In this document: piece after piece, positions 43,505 to 52,365 of the stretch
Position numbering within the stretch: position 1 is the stretch's first letter
Layout of the letters: each line of letters opens with the position of its first letter
Source of the DNA: Oscillospiraceae bacterium
GTDB lineage: Bacteria; Bacillota; Clostridia; Oscillospirales; Ruminococcaceae
DNA length: 64,000 bases
Direction: 5' to 3'
NCBI GenBank assembly: GCA_902798695.1
Contig: CADBXK010000001.1
Span: 1 to 64,000 of the forward strand
The notes under the pieces: generated by a model
Databases searched by the model: none
The model's input: only the letters and a program-made list of their open reading frames with translations
What the model was told of the DNA's origin: nothing
Program-made: the position numbers and the translations under genes

Positions 43505-43575
43505 TTTAAGTTTAACGAATAATAAGCACATGTATGGATTATAAAAGCCGTATGTGTGCTTTTGTTTTGTTAAAA
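43479..43575 (+). promoter_or_regulatory. trp attenuator: antiterminator and terminator hairpins
   Basis: Terminator: AGCACATGTATGG (43525-43537) pairs with CCGTATGTGTGCT (43548-43560), then TTTGTTTTGTT. Antiterminator: GTCCATGCA (43479-43487, inside trpL) pairs with TGTATGGAT (43531-43539), which overlaps the 5' arm of the terminator, so the two exclude each other. A ribosome stalled at W12-W13 (43451-43456) leaves 43479-43487 free; one at the stop codon covers it. The geometry fits ribosome-mediated attenuation. Confidence 0.8.
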
Positions 43576-43594
43576 ATGTGGAGGTGTGGGGTAT

Positions 43595-43630
43595 ATGAAA
43601 CTAAAATGGCGTTGGTGTAATATAAAATAA
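43595..43630 (+). CDS. Possible second Trp-containing mini-leader (11 residues)
   Basis: After the attenuator, a frame with site GGAGGTGTGGGG encodes MKLKWRWCNIK, with two Trp in 11 residues. It ends 45 nt before trpB. Its strong ribosome binding site and repeated Trp codons suggest a second Trp-sensing step, perhaps on trpB translation, but chance cannot be excluded. Confidence 0.4.
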   Translation: MKLKWRWCNIK

Positions 43631-43675
43631 ATTTTATAAAAATTTTTAGTTTTGAGTAAAGGAAGGTTTGTTATT

Positions 43676-44827
43676 ATGAATTATGGAGAATTTGGTGGAC
43701 AATATGTGCCACAAGCAATAAAAGAAAAATTGGAGTATGTTGAAAAAGAATTTAATAGTGCAATACAAGATGAGAAATTTGTAGAAGAATATAATTATTA
43801 TTTGAAGCAGTATGTTGGAAGACCTTCACCACTATATTACGCTAAGAATTTTACTAGGTATTGTGATGGTGCAAAAATTTATTTAAAGAGAGAAGATTTG
43901 AATCATACAGGAGCTCACAAAATCAATAATTCAATAGGACAGGCTTTATTGGCAAAAAGAATGGGCCTTAATCATGTGATTGCGGAAACCGGTGCTGGAC
44001 AGCATGGTGTAGCTACGGCCACAGTATGTAGTTTGCTTGGCTTAAAATGCACTATATTTATGGGTGCTGAAGACATAAGAAGACAACATGTTAATGTTGA
44101 AAAAATGCATTTACTGGGAGCAGATGTTGTTTCAGTTACGAGAGGTAATGCAACGTTAAAAGAAGCAGTTGATGAGGCGCTTGAATATTTTGTTGATAAT
44201 CAAGAAGCTTTTTATTTAATAGGCTCTGCTGTTGGACCAAGTCCATATCCTGAAATGGTAAAATATTTTCAAAAAGTAATAGGTGAAGAGGCAAAGAGTC
44301 AAGTACTAGATCAAGAAAATAAGCTGCCAGAAGCAGTTGTTGCTTGTGTAGGTGGAGGGAGCAATAGTATTGGCTTATTTGCTAGTTTTTTAGAAGATAA
44401 AAATGTCGATATATATGGTGTAGAAGGGGCAGGACTTGGCTTGAATACTGACAAACACGCTTCTGCTATTTTGAATGACAAAATAGGAATATTACATGGT
44501 ATGAAAACATATATGATGCAAGATGATAAGGGAAATGTTAAAGATGCATATTCAATATCAGCAGGACTGGATTATCCAGGAATAGGACCAGAACATGCAT
44601 ATCTACATAAGACAGGAAGAGTATATTATGATGCAGTTACTGATGCTGAAGCTGTTGAAGCATTTAAGCTACTGACTAGATTGGAAGGCATTATTCCAGC
44701 TTTAGAGAGTTCACACGCTATTGCTTATGTAATAAAAATTGCTAAAAAATATAAAAAAGAAGATGTTATTATTGTTAATTTATCAGGTAGGGGAGACAAG
44801 GATTTTAATACAATATTAAATTTATAG
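43676..44827 (+). CDS. trpB: Tryptophan synthase beta chain
   Basis: 383 residues from ATG 43676 (AAAGGAAGG upstream). Typical TrpB1 motifs: GEFGGQYVP, KREDLNHTGAHKINN with the PLP Lys, AETGAGQHGVATA, and GGGSNSIG phosphate loop. It condenses indole with serine to tryptophan. No trpA or other trp gene is in the window, so it may salvage free indole or partner with a TrpA encoded elsewhere. It is controlled by the attenuator upstream. Confidence 0.96.
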   Translation: MNYGEFGGQYVPQAIKEKLEYVEKEFNSAIQDEKFVEEYNYYLKQYVGRPSPLYYAKNFTRYCDGAKIYLKREDLNHTGAHKINNSIGQALLAKRMGLNHVIAETGAGQHGVATATVCSLLGLKCTIFMGAEDIRRQHVNVEKMHLLGADVVSVTRGNATLKEAVDEALEYFVDNQEAFYLIGSAVGPSPYPEMVKYFQKVIGEEAKSQVLDQENKLPEAVVACVGGGSNSIGLFASFLEDKNVDIYGVEGAGLGLNTDKHASAILNDKIGILHGMKTYMMQDDKGNVKDAYSISAGLDYPGIGPEHAYLHKTGRVYYDAVTDAEAVEAFKLLTRLEGIIPALESSHAIAYVIKIAKKYKKEDVIIVNLSGRGDKDFNTILNL

Positions 44828-44921
44828 TGTTGGGTTAATCAAATTTAAAATTAAGAGCAAAATTTTGTTTTTTGTGTTATAATAGATCTATGTTTTATTA
44901 AACTTAAAGGATGTAAGTATA

Positions 44922-45866
44922 GTGAATGACAATAGGATGAGTATAGGTTGGTTAAAATCGTTTAGCGAAGATTTTTTACAAATTTGCATAAAAGGGGTTG
45001 ATATACTGAAAAAATTATTTGGTGGAATTAATTTGACTTGGACAAAATTAATAATATTTGCAGTATGTTCAGGAGTATATACTGCTGTTATAGCAATGTT
45101 GCCTGTTGTACAAAACACATCTTTTAGAGATTTAGTTGAAACATTTGAAGTATGGATATTGTTTGGAATATTCATAATAATGAACAGTAAATCGGCGAAA
45201 GATTCTGCAATTAAGTGTTTTGTATTTTTTTTGATTAGTCAGCCACTCGTATATATAGTTCAAGATCTAATTAATTATAATAATTTATTTATGACATACT
45301 ATAGGTTTTGGGTTTTATGGACAATAGCCTGTTTACCAATGGGATTTATTGGTTATTATATGAAAAAAGATAAATGGTATGGAGTAGCTATATTAACACC
45401 GATATTAATGCTATTAGGATTTATGTTAAATAAATATTTATCTGAAACGTTATTTTATTTTCCGAGACATTTGTTAACAACAATTTTTTGTGTTGTTACG
45501 TTGATTTTATATCCAGTAGTTATTTTTAAAGATAGAAAGTTGAAGAGTATAGGGCTAATAGTTAGTAGTTTAATAGTTATTGTAATGACATTTTTCAGTT
45601 TACAAAATCCAATAGTATATAGTACAGAAATTTTATCAGATAGTGATGAATATCATTTTGATGATAAATATAATGTGTATTTAGTTAATGAAAAATATGG
45701 TGATGTAAATATACGATATGATGAATCTATGGAAACGTATATGGTGCATGCAGATTTTAAACATGGTGGAGAAACCGAATTAGTTATTGAAGAACCTGGT
45801 GGCAGAGCAAAAAAATATAATTTAAATATTGGAATGAATACGTACACATTAGAAAAAATAAAATAA
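44922..45866 (+). CDS. Polytopic membrane protein of unknown function
   Basis: 314 residues, GTG start after AAAGGATG. About seven hydrophobic segments (between about 40 and 230) precede an extracytoplasmic C-terminal domain (about 232-314) with short beta-strand patterns (YNVYLVNEKYGDVNIRYDE). I do not recognise the family. It lies downstream of trpB with its own TATAAT box near 44876, so it is probably a separate transcript. No neighbour hints at a role. Confidence 0.7.
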   Translation: MNDNRMSIGWLKSFSEDFLQICIKGVDILKKLFGGINLTWTKLIIFAVCSGVYTAVIAMLPVVQNTSFRDLVETFEVWILFGIFIIMNSKSAKDSAIKCFVFFLISQPLVYIVQDLINYNNLFMTYYRFWVLWTIACLPMGFIGYYMKKDKWYGVAILTPILMLLGFMLNKYLSETLFYFPRHLLTTIFCVVTLILYPVVIFKDRKLKSIGLIVSSLIVIVMTFFSLQNPIVYSTEILSDSDEYHFDDKYNVYLVNEKYGDVNIRYDESMETYMVHADFKHGGETELVIEEPGGRAKKYNLNIGMNTYTLEKIK

Positions 45867-45894
45867 TTACAATATTAAAAAATAAGAATGGTTG

Positions 45895-45920
45895 AGAAGA
45901 TAGAAATATCTTCTTTTTTA
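45895..45920 (+). terminator. Terminator after the membrane protein gene
   Basis: AGAAGATA-GAAA-TATCTTCT followed by T6: a stable GNRA-like tetraloop hairpin. Confidence 0.85.
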
Positions 45921-45957
45921 TGTTATAATTTATTTAGATTTAGGGGAGTTGATCTAA

Positions 45958-46833
45958 ATGAGTGAAAATAGAACTATAAATTGGTTCCCGGGACATATGA
46001 AAGTAACAGAACGATTGATAAAAGAGAACATGTCTAAAGTGGACTTGGTTATTGAATTAATAGATGCGAGAATTCCACTTAGTAGTAGGAACCCATTACT
46101 TGCTAAATTAATAAACAATAAGCCAAGAATTGTTGTGCTTGGAAAAAGCGATTTAGCTGATTCTAATGTTAATGATATGTGGATTAAATACATAGCCAAA
46201 ACTGAAAAGGTTTTGGCTATAGCCGTTAATTGTAAAAATGCTAAAGGTGTTAAGTCTGTAGTGACCACTATAAAGACAGCTCTGACGGATTTGATTAAAA
46301 ACAAGTCTAGTAAAGGAATGATTGGTAGAGCTCCTAGGGTTATGATTGTTGGAATTCCAAATGTTGGTAAATCTACGTTGATCAATTCTTTAGCGGGCAA
46401 AAATAAAGCGAAAGCAGAAAATAGACCTGGAGTTACAACTAATAAGCAATGGGTTTCTATAAATGGCGTTGTTGATTTGCTGGATATGCCTGGAACATTG
46501 TGGCATAAATTTGAAGATCCTACAGTGGGACTTAATTTGGCTTATATTGGTTCGATTAAAGATAGTGTGTTTGATATTGAATATGTTGCTATGAATCTTT
46601 TGGAATATTTGCATAAGAATTATAATGATAAGTTGATTGAGCGATTTAATGTAGATTTGTCTGGTGTAGATGAACCATTTGAAAAATTAGAAGAAGTTGG
46701 TAGGTCTAGAGGAATGTTAGTTAAAGGTGGAAATGTAGATACAGAAAGAGCCGCTATAACTGTTCTTGAGGAATATAGATCAGGTAAATTTGGTAAAATC
46801 ACTTTGGAAATGCCCCCAAATATTGAAAATTAA
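45958..46833 (+). CDS. rbgA: Ribosome biogenesis GTPase YlqF/RbgA
   Basis: 291 residues. It starts with INWFPGHMKV, typical of YlqF. The GTPase motifs are circularly permuted: G4-like LGKSDLAD comes first, then G1 GIPNVGKST, switch motif RPGVTTNKQW and G3 DMPG. It helps the late assembly of the 50S subunit. ATG follows GGGGAGTTG. RNase HII follows 14 nt later, as in Bacillus (ylqF-rnhB). Confidence 0.95.
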   Translation: MSENRTINWFPGHMKVTERLIKENMSKVDLVIELIDARIPLSSRNPLLAKLINNKPRIVVLGKSDLADSNVNDMWIKYIAKTEKVLAIAVNCKNAKGVKSVVTTIKTALTDLIKNKSSKGMIGRAPRVMIVGIPNVGKSTLINSLAGKNKAKAENRPGVTTNKQWVSINGVVDLLDMPGTLWHKFEDPTVGLNLAYIGSIKDSVFDIEYVAMNLLEYLHKNYNDKLIERFNVDLSGVDEPFEKLEEVGRSRGMLVKGGNVDTERAAITVLEEYRSGKFGKITLEMPPNIEN

Positions 46834-46847
46834 CAGGAGAATAGGAT

Positions 46848-47828
46848 ATGAGTTTATTTGAATTCGATAAAAGTTATGGTGTTAATAGTTTATGTGGGGT
46901 TGATGAAGCGGGAAGAGGACCTTTAGCTGGTCCAGTTGTTGCTGCTGCAGTGATTTTAAAGCCTGATGCTGAAACTTTTCTTTCAGAAGTTAATGATAGT
47001 AAAAAATTAAGTGAAAAAAAGAGAGAAAAGTTGTATGATAAAATTATTGAAAACTCTTTACATTATGCTATAGGCGTTGTAGATGTTGATTATATAGAAA
47101 AATTTAATATTTTACAAGCAACTTTTTTAGCGATGAAAAAGGCTGTTGAGAAGATAGAAATCCAACCGGATTTGGTATTGGTGGATGGTAATAAACTGCC
47201 AGATTTGAAAACGAGAGCAGAATTTGTTATTAAGGGAGACTCTAAAAGTGCGTCTATTGCGGCAGCTTCAATAATTGCCAAAGTTACTAGGGATAGAATG
47301 ATGATTGAGTTTCATGAAAAATATCCTAACTATGGGTTTAATAGGCATAAAGGATATGGAACTAAGGAGCATTATTCAAATATAATTAAATACGGTGTTA
47401 CGCCAATACACAGAATGAGTTTTTTGAAAAAAATTAGAGAAAAAATTCCAACTGTTCAATCTATTAATGGTCAATTAGGTGAAAAGATAACATATGAGTG
47501 GCTTAAACGTAATAAGTATAATGTTGTAGCCAAAAATTACAAAAGTGAGTATGGTGAAATAGATTTAATTGCAATTAAGGATGACTATATATGTTTTGTG
47601 GAAGTAAAACTGAGAAGTGAGAATTGTGGATATTCCCCTAAAGAGGCTGTAAATCTTTCTAAACAGAAAAAAATTATAAAAACAGCAATTAGTTTTTTGA
47701 AAAAACATCCATGTAAATATCAACCTAGATTTGATGTTTCAGAGATAGTAAAAACAAACATGGGTGATTTTAAAATTGACTATATAAGAAATGCTTTTAC
47801 TGTAGGTGATGAATATGAACTTTTTTGA
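46848..47828 (+). CDS. rnhB: Ribonuclease HII fused to a YraN-like nuclease domain
   Basis: 326 residues, far longer than RNase HII alone (about 200-260). Residues 1-200 are RNase HII: GVDEAGRGPLAGPVVAAAV, the DGN loop, SIAAASIIAKVTRD and YGFNRHKGYGT. Residues about 206-326 are a YraN/UPF0102 domain with NGQLGEKITYEWL, YKSEYGEIDLIA and FVEVKLR, the PD-(D/E)XK nuclease core. The first removes RNA from RNA-DNA hybrids; YraN function is not settled. In other Firmicutes the two genes are neighbours, so this is a clean gene fusion. Confidence 0.92.
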   Translation: MSLFEFDKSYGVNSLCGVDEAGRGPLAGPVVAAAVILKPDAETFLSEVNDSKKLSEKKREKLYDKIIENSLHYAIGVVDVDYIEKFNILQATFLAMKKAVEKIEIQPDLVLVDGNKLPDLKTRAEFVIKGDSKSASIAAASIIAKVTRDRMMIEFHEKYPNYGFNRHKGYGTKEHYSNIIKYGVTPIHRMSFLKKIREKIPTVQSINGQLGEKITYEWLKRNKYNVVAKNYKSEYGEIDLIAIKDDYICFVEVKLRSENCGYSPKEAVNLSKQKKIIKTAISFLKKHPCKYQPRFDVSEIVKTNMGDFKIDYIRNAFTVGDEYELF

Positions 47829-48705
47829 TTTGCATTGTGATACCATTTCTAAATGCTTTTTTAAAAGAAAAAAAAGTATGTTAAAGAACAAATATCATAT
47901 AGATATTGAGCGTGGAAAGTTCACTTTTGAAAAATGGTTTCAGACATTTGCTTTTTGGATGCCTGATACTATAAACTCGGATAAGGCGTATGATTTGTTT
48001 TTGAAACAGTATAAATATATGGAAAAATTTGAATTGCCTATCTATAGTAAAAGTTTTGATTCGGATTTTAAAGCAATTTTAATGGTTGAAGGCGGTTTGC
48101 TACTTGGAAAAGACATATCTAGGGTTGATGAACTAAAAAATAAAAATATAAAAATGTTAACTTTAACGTGGAATAATGAAAATACTATAGCATCTGGAGC
48201 TTTGGCTAATGGAGGACTCAAACCGTTTGGAAAACAGGTGGTTCGCGAATTGGAAAAGAAAAATATTGTTGTAGATGTTTCACACTTAAATGAAGAATCT
48301 TTTTGGGATGTTGTTAAAATTGCAAAAAAACCATTTGTTGCAACACATTCAAATGCTTACAATGTATGTGGCCATGTTAGAAATTTAAAGGCGGATCAAA
48401 TACGAGAAATAAAAAATGTTGATGGAATAATTGGGTTGAACTTTTACAAATTGTTTTTGGAAGATAATTGTAGAAATGGTATTGATGCTTTGATGAAACA
48501 CATTGATTATTTTTTGAAACAAGATTGTGAAGATGTTTTGTCTGTTGGTAGTGATTTTGATGGTGCGGATATGCCTGATGATATAAAAGATATTACCTGT
48601 GTGCCCAAAATAAAGCAACATATATCTAAGTGTTTTGGCGAAGATATTGCTAATAAAATAATGTTTGAAAATGCAAAAAGGTTTTTTGAAAAAACATTTA
48701 ATTAA
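47815..48705 (+). CDS. Membrane-dipeptidase family (M19) peptidase
   Basis: About 296 residues. Renal-dipeptidase motifs: FFDLHCDTI (H-x-D), LMVEGG (bridging Glu), VDVSHLNE, THSNAYNVCGHVRN and SVGSDFDGAD. It is a dinuclear zinc dipeptidase, here without a signal peptide, so cytosolic. ATG 47815 fits the GGTGAT site; it overlaps the end of the RNase HII fusion by 14 nt, implying coupling. Confidence 0.9.
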   Translation: MNFFDLHCDTISKCFFKRKKSMLKNKYHIDIERGKFTFEKWFQTFAFWMPDTINSDKAYDLFLKQYKYMEKFELPIYSKSFDSDFKAILMVEGGLLLGKDISRVDELKNKNIKMLTLTWNNENTIASGALANGGLKPFGKQVVRELEKKNIVVDVSHLNEESFWDVVKIAKKPFVATHSNAYNVCGHVRNLKADQIREIKNVDGIIGLNFYKLFLEDNCRNGIDALMKHIDYFLKQDCEDVLSVGSDFDGADMPDDIKDITCVPKIKQHISKCFGEDIANKIMFENAKRFFEKTFN

Positions 48706-48748
48706 ATTAATTTAAGTATAGTATGGTTGAAATTGAAAGGATAAAAAA

Positions 48749-50254
48749 ATGGTTTATATTAGTACTAGAAATAATAGTTTGAAAGTTAATTCTGCTAAGG
48801 CAATAGTCAATGGAATATCTAAAGATGGAGGATTGTTTGTGCCTGAAAAGTTACCCAATATTTCTTTGACCGATTTGAATGGGTTAACAAACATGAGTTA
48901 TATTGATAGAGCAAGTTTTATTTTAAGCAAATTTTTAACCGATTTCACAAATGAAGAAATATTGGAGTGTGTTAGCAGAGCTTACTCAAAGGGGAAATTT
49001 TCATCAGACGATATTGCAGAAGTTGTTAAATTGGATAACGATAGATTTGTTTTGGAATTGTGGCATGGACCAACCTGTGCCTTTAAAGATATGGCTTTGC
49101 AATTACTTCCTCATCTATTAACTACATCTATGAAAAAAGAGGTTGGAGGGAAAAATGTTAAAATTTTAGTTGCCACATCCGGTGATACGGGAAAAGCTGC
49201 TCTTGAAGGTTTTAAAGATGTTGATGGAACTAGTATATTGGTTTTTTATCCAGAAGACGGTGTTTCGGATATGCAAAAATTTCAAATGATAACGCAAGAT
49301 GGAAAAAATGTTGATGTTTGTTCGATTAAAGGTAATTTTGACGATGCTCAAAATGGTGTTAAGAAAATATTTACAGATAAAGAACTTGGTGAACAATTAA
49401 ATAAAAATAATGTATTGCTTTCAAGTGCGAATTCTATCAATTGGGGGAGACTTGTTCCGCAGATAGTATATTATTTTTCAGCTTATTGCGATATGTTAAA
49501 AAATGGACATGTATGTGAAGGAGAGCTAGTTAATATAGTTGTTCCTACTGGAAATTTTGGGAACATATTGGCGGCATATTATGCAAAAAAAATGGGACTT
49601 CCAGTGAAAAAATTTATTTGTGCATCAAATAGCAATAATGTTTTGACAGATTTTATTAATACCGGCAAATATAATAAAAATAGGAAATTTTATTCTACTA
49701 TATCTCCATCAATGGATATTTTAATTTCCAGCAATTTGGAAAGACTACTTTTTGATTTATATAATGGAAACGATGAACAAATCTGTGATTTATATAGCAA
49801 ACTTACTAATGGAGGTTCGTTTGAAGTATCTGAGGAAGTAAAAATCAAATTAAAAGATGACTTTTATGGTGGGTTCTGTGATGATATAAATACCAAAGAG
49901 ACCATAAAAAACGTATTTGATAAATATAAATATCTGATTGATCCACATACCGCTGTTGCATTTAATGTTTATGATCAGTATTTAGATCAAACAAAGGATG
50001 GTACTAAAACTATAATAGCCTCTACAGCTAGTCCTTATAAATTTGCTAAGGATGTTTTGAGGTCTATAGGTAAATCAGCTGATGAAAATATTTTTGAACA
50101 AGTAGATAAATTAGCTAAAATTACTAAGACTGAAATTCCTAAACCAATTTTAGATTTAAATAGTAAAGAGGTTAGATTTAAAAAAGTGATTTCTAAAAAT
50201 AGTATGAGAACTTATGTATTAGACAATACTTTTTGTGAGAAAATTAGAGGTTAA
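48749..50254 (+). CDS. thrC: Threonine synthase
   Basis: 501 residues, fold-type II PLP enzyme. The PLP Lys is in LWHGPTCAFKDMALQLLP (about 105-122); VATSGDTGKAALEGF and PTGNFGNILAAYYAKKMG bind cofactor phosphate. It turns O-phosphohomoserine into threonine. ATG follows GAAAGGATA. Homoserine pathway genes are absent nearby. A leader search for a T-box was negative. Confidence 0.95.
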   Translation: MVYISTRNNSLKVNSAKAIVNGISKDGGLFVPEKLPNISLTDLNGLTNMSYIDRASFILSKFLTDFTNEEILECVSRAYSKGKFSSDDIAEVVKLDNDRFVLELWHGPTCAFKDMALQLLPHLLTTSMKKEVGGKNVKILVATSGDTGKAALEGFKDVDGTSILVFYPEDGVSDMQKFQMITQDGKNVDVCSIKGNFDDAQNGVKKIFTDKELGEQLNKNNVLLSSANSINWGRLVPQIVYYFSAYCDMLKNGHVCEGELVNIVVPTGNFGNILAAYYAKKMGLPVKKFICASNSNNVLTDFINTGKYNKNRKFYSTISPSMDILISSNLERLLFDLYNGNDEQICDLYSKLTNGGSFEVSEEVKIKLKDDFYGGFCDDINTKETIKNVFDKYKYLIDPHTAVAFNVYDQYLDQTKDGTKTIIASTASPYKFAKDVLRSIGKSADENIFEQVDKLAKITKTEIPKPILDLNSKEVRFKKVISKNSMRTYVLDNTFCEKIRG

Positions 50255-50255
50255 T

Positions 50256-50933
50256 ATGAGTTTGTATGTAATTTCTGATTTGCATTTATCATTTGGAACG
50301 AATAAGCCTATGGATGTTTTTGACGGATGGGAAGATTATGTGCAGAAAATAGAATACAGTTGGAAGGCTACTGTTCAGACTGGGGATACTGTGGTTATTC
50401 CTGGAGATGTATCGTGGGGAATAAATTTAGATCAGGCTGAACCGGATTTTGAATTTATAAATAGATTGCCAGGTAGAAAAATATTTTTAAAGGGCAATCA
50501 TGATTATTATTTTAGTACAAAAAACAAAATGGATGTTTTTTTTGCAGATAATAAATTTGAAAATATGCATTTTTTGTTTAATAATTCGTATGAATATGAA
50601 GAATATTCTATTTGCGGTACGCGAGGATGGGTTAATGAACCTGGTAAAACTGCAGATAAAAAAGTATTGGAAAGAGAAGCAGGTAGGTTGAAACTTTCTT
50701 TAGATAGTGCTAAGAAGGAACCCATTGTTTTTTTGCATTATCCACCAATATTTGGACCGAGCAGAACAGTTGAAATATTAAACGTATTAAACGAGTATAA
50801 AATAAAGCGTGTTTATTATGGTCATTTACATGGAAAATCTTGTAAATATGCTGTTGAAGGCAATGTTGACGGAATAGAATATAGATTGGTTTCAAGCGAT
50901 TACTTAAAATTTAATTTATTAAAAATTTTTTAA
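50256..50933 (+). CDS. Calcineurin-like metallophosphoesterase
   Basis: 225 residues. Motifs: VISDLHLSF (D-x-H), PGDVSWG (GDxxW), LKGNHDYY (GNHD), HYPP and YGHLHGKS (GHxH). It is a small cytosolic phosphoesterase of unknown substrate, of the type found beside thrC or tig in clostridial genomes. ATG 50256 follows AGAGGTTAAT, right after the thrC stop. Confidence 0.85.
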   Translation: MSLYVISDLHLSFGTNKPMDVFDGWEDYVQKIEYSWKATVQTGDTVVIPGDVSWGINLDQAEPDFEFINRLPGRKIFLKGNHDYYFSTKNKMDVFFADNKFENMHFLFNNSYEYEEYSICGTRGWVNEPGKTADKKVLEREAGRLKLSLDSAKKEPIVFLHYPPIFGPSRTVEILNVLNEYKIKRVYYGHLHGKSCKYAVEGNVDGIEYRLVSSDYLKFNLLKIF

Positions 50934-50950
50934 TAAAAAATATATTTTAC

Positions 50951-50979
50951 TTAACAATTTATTAAATATGTGTTATAAT
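50951..50979 (+). promoter_or_regulatory. Sigma-A promoter of tig-clpP-clpX
   Basis: TTAACA, 17 nt, TATAAT, 40 nt before the trigger factor ATG. Confidence 0.75.
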
Positions 50980-51018
50980 GAGTATCATCTGTATAAAATT
51001 AAATATGGGGGAGACGTA

Positions 51019-52317
51019 ATGAGTCTAGTAAAAAACGAGAATATAGCTACTAATAAAAACGAATTGGAAGTTTTTGTTGATGCTAAAACTTTTAATTTGG
51101 CTTGTGATAAAGCCTATAAAAAAAAGGTAAAGAAAATAAGTGTTCCTGGATTTAGAGTTGGAAAAGCACCTAGAAAGGTTATAGAAAAAAGATATGGAGA
51201 GGGGGTTTTCTTTGATGATGCTATTGAAATTGTATACCCAGAAGCATTGGAAGAGGCTATACAAGAAGCTAATTTAGATGTTGTTGCAATTGAATCATTA
51301 GAGCCAACAGAAGCTAGTGCTGAAAACGGTTTGACTTTTAAAGCTGTTTGTGTCTTAAAACCTGAAGTTGAAGTTGAAAACTATAAAGGAATTGAAGTTG
51401 AAAAGCCTGTAAGAAAAGTTGATGATAAAGCAGTAAATTCTAGATTGCAAGCTATGCGTGAGCGTTGTGGACGTATGATTTCTGTTGAAGATCGTGCAGC
51501 TGAACAGGGCGACACTGTTGTTTTGGATTTTGAAGGCTTTATTGATGGAGTTGCATTTGATGGAGGTAAAGCTGAAGGACATACTTTAAAATTAGGATCT
51601 GGTCAATTTATTCCTGGGTTCGAAGATCAGGTAGTTGGTCATAATATTGGTGATGAATTTGATGTTAATGTGACTTTCCCAGAAGATTATCATGTTGAAG
51701 ATTTAAAATCAAAACCTGCTATATTTAAATGTAAAATTCATGAAATCAAAAAAATTGAATTACCAGAAGAAGATGATGAATTTGCAAAAGATGTAAGTGA
51801 ATATGACACTTTGGATGAATTAAAGAAAGATCTTGAAAACAAAATTAAAGAAGAATATACTAATGCAGCTGATATGTCTGTTGAGCATGAGATAACATCT
51901 AAATTAATTGAAAACATGAAAGCAGAAATTCCGAATGTTATGTTTGACAGACGTATTGATGAATTGATGCGTGATTTTGAACAACGTATATCTATGCAGG
52001 GTATAACTTTAGATATGTATGCTCAATATATGGGAACAAGTAAAGATAAGCTAAGAGATCAGTTTAGAGAGCAAGCTGAAACTCAAGTTAAGTCGCGCTT
52101 AGCTTTGGAAAAAATTGCTGATATTGAAAAAATTGAAGTTAGTGATGATGAAATCAACGATGAGTTTGAAAAACTTTCTAAACAATATAACATTGAAGCT
52201 GAAAAAATAAAAACTATGATATCTGCAGATAATTTAAAGGCTGATATTTTAGTAAAAAAAGCTATGGATTTTGTTAAAGATAGTGCAAAAATAAGTGATA
52301 AATTGATTGAGGACTAA
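51019..52317 (+). CDS. tig: Trigger factor
   Basis: 432 residues in three parts: the N-terminal ribosome-binding domain with signature GFRVGKAPRKVIEKRYG (about 44-60), a central FKBP-type prolyl isomerase (about 160-245: GDTVVLDFEGFIDG, FIPGFEDQVVG) and a helical C-terminal cradle. It chaperones nascent chains at the exit tunnel. ATG 51019 follows GGGGGAGAC; an upstream start 17 codons earlier overlaps the promoter. It heads the tig-clpP-clpX-lon-engB block. Confidence 0.97.
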   Translation: MSLVKNENIATNKNELEVFVDAKTFNLACDKAYKKKVKKISVPGFRVGKAPRKVIEKRYGEGVFFDDAIEIVYPEALEEAIQEANLDVVAIESLEPTEASAENGLTFKAVCVLKPEVEVENYKGIEVEKPVRKVDDKAVNSRLQAMRERCGRMISVEDRAAEQGDTVVLDFEGFIDGVAFDGGKAEGHTLKLGSGQFIPGFEDQVVGHNIGDEFDVNVTFPEDYHVEDLKSKPAIFKCKIHEIKKIELPEEDDEFAKDVSEYDTLDELKKDLENKIKEEYTNAADMSVEHEITSKLIENMKAEIPNVMFDRRIDELMRDFEQRISMQGITLDMYAQYMGTSKDKLRDQFREQAETQVKSRLALEKIADIEKIEVSDDEINDEFEKLSKQYNIEAEKIKTMISADNLKADILVKKAMDFVKDSAKISDKLIED

Positions 52318-52365
52318 TTTTTGTAAATAGAATAAAGTTATTATATTGAATGTGGGGGGCTTTTT

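Noticed and set aside
43388-43675. T-box riboswitch upstream of trpB
   Set aside because: No T-box sequence (TGGNACCGCG) or Stem I elements were found; the Trp-codon leader peptide and competing hairpins explain the region better.
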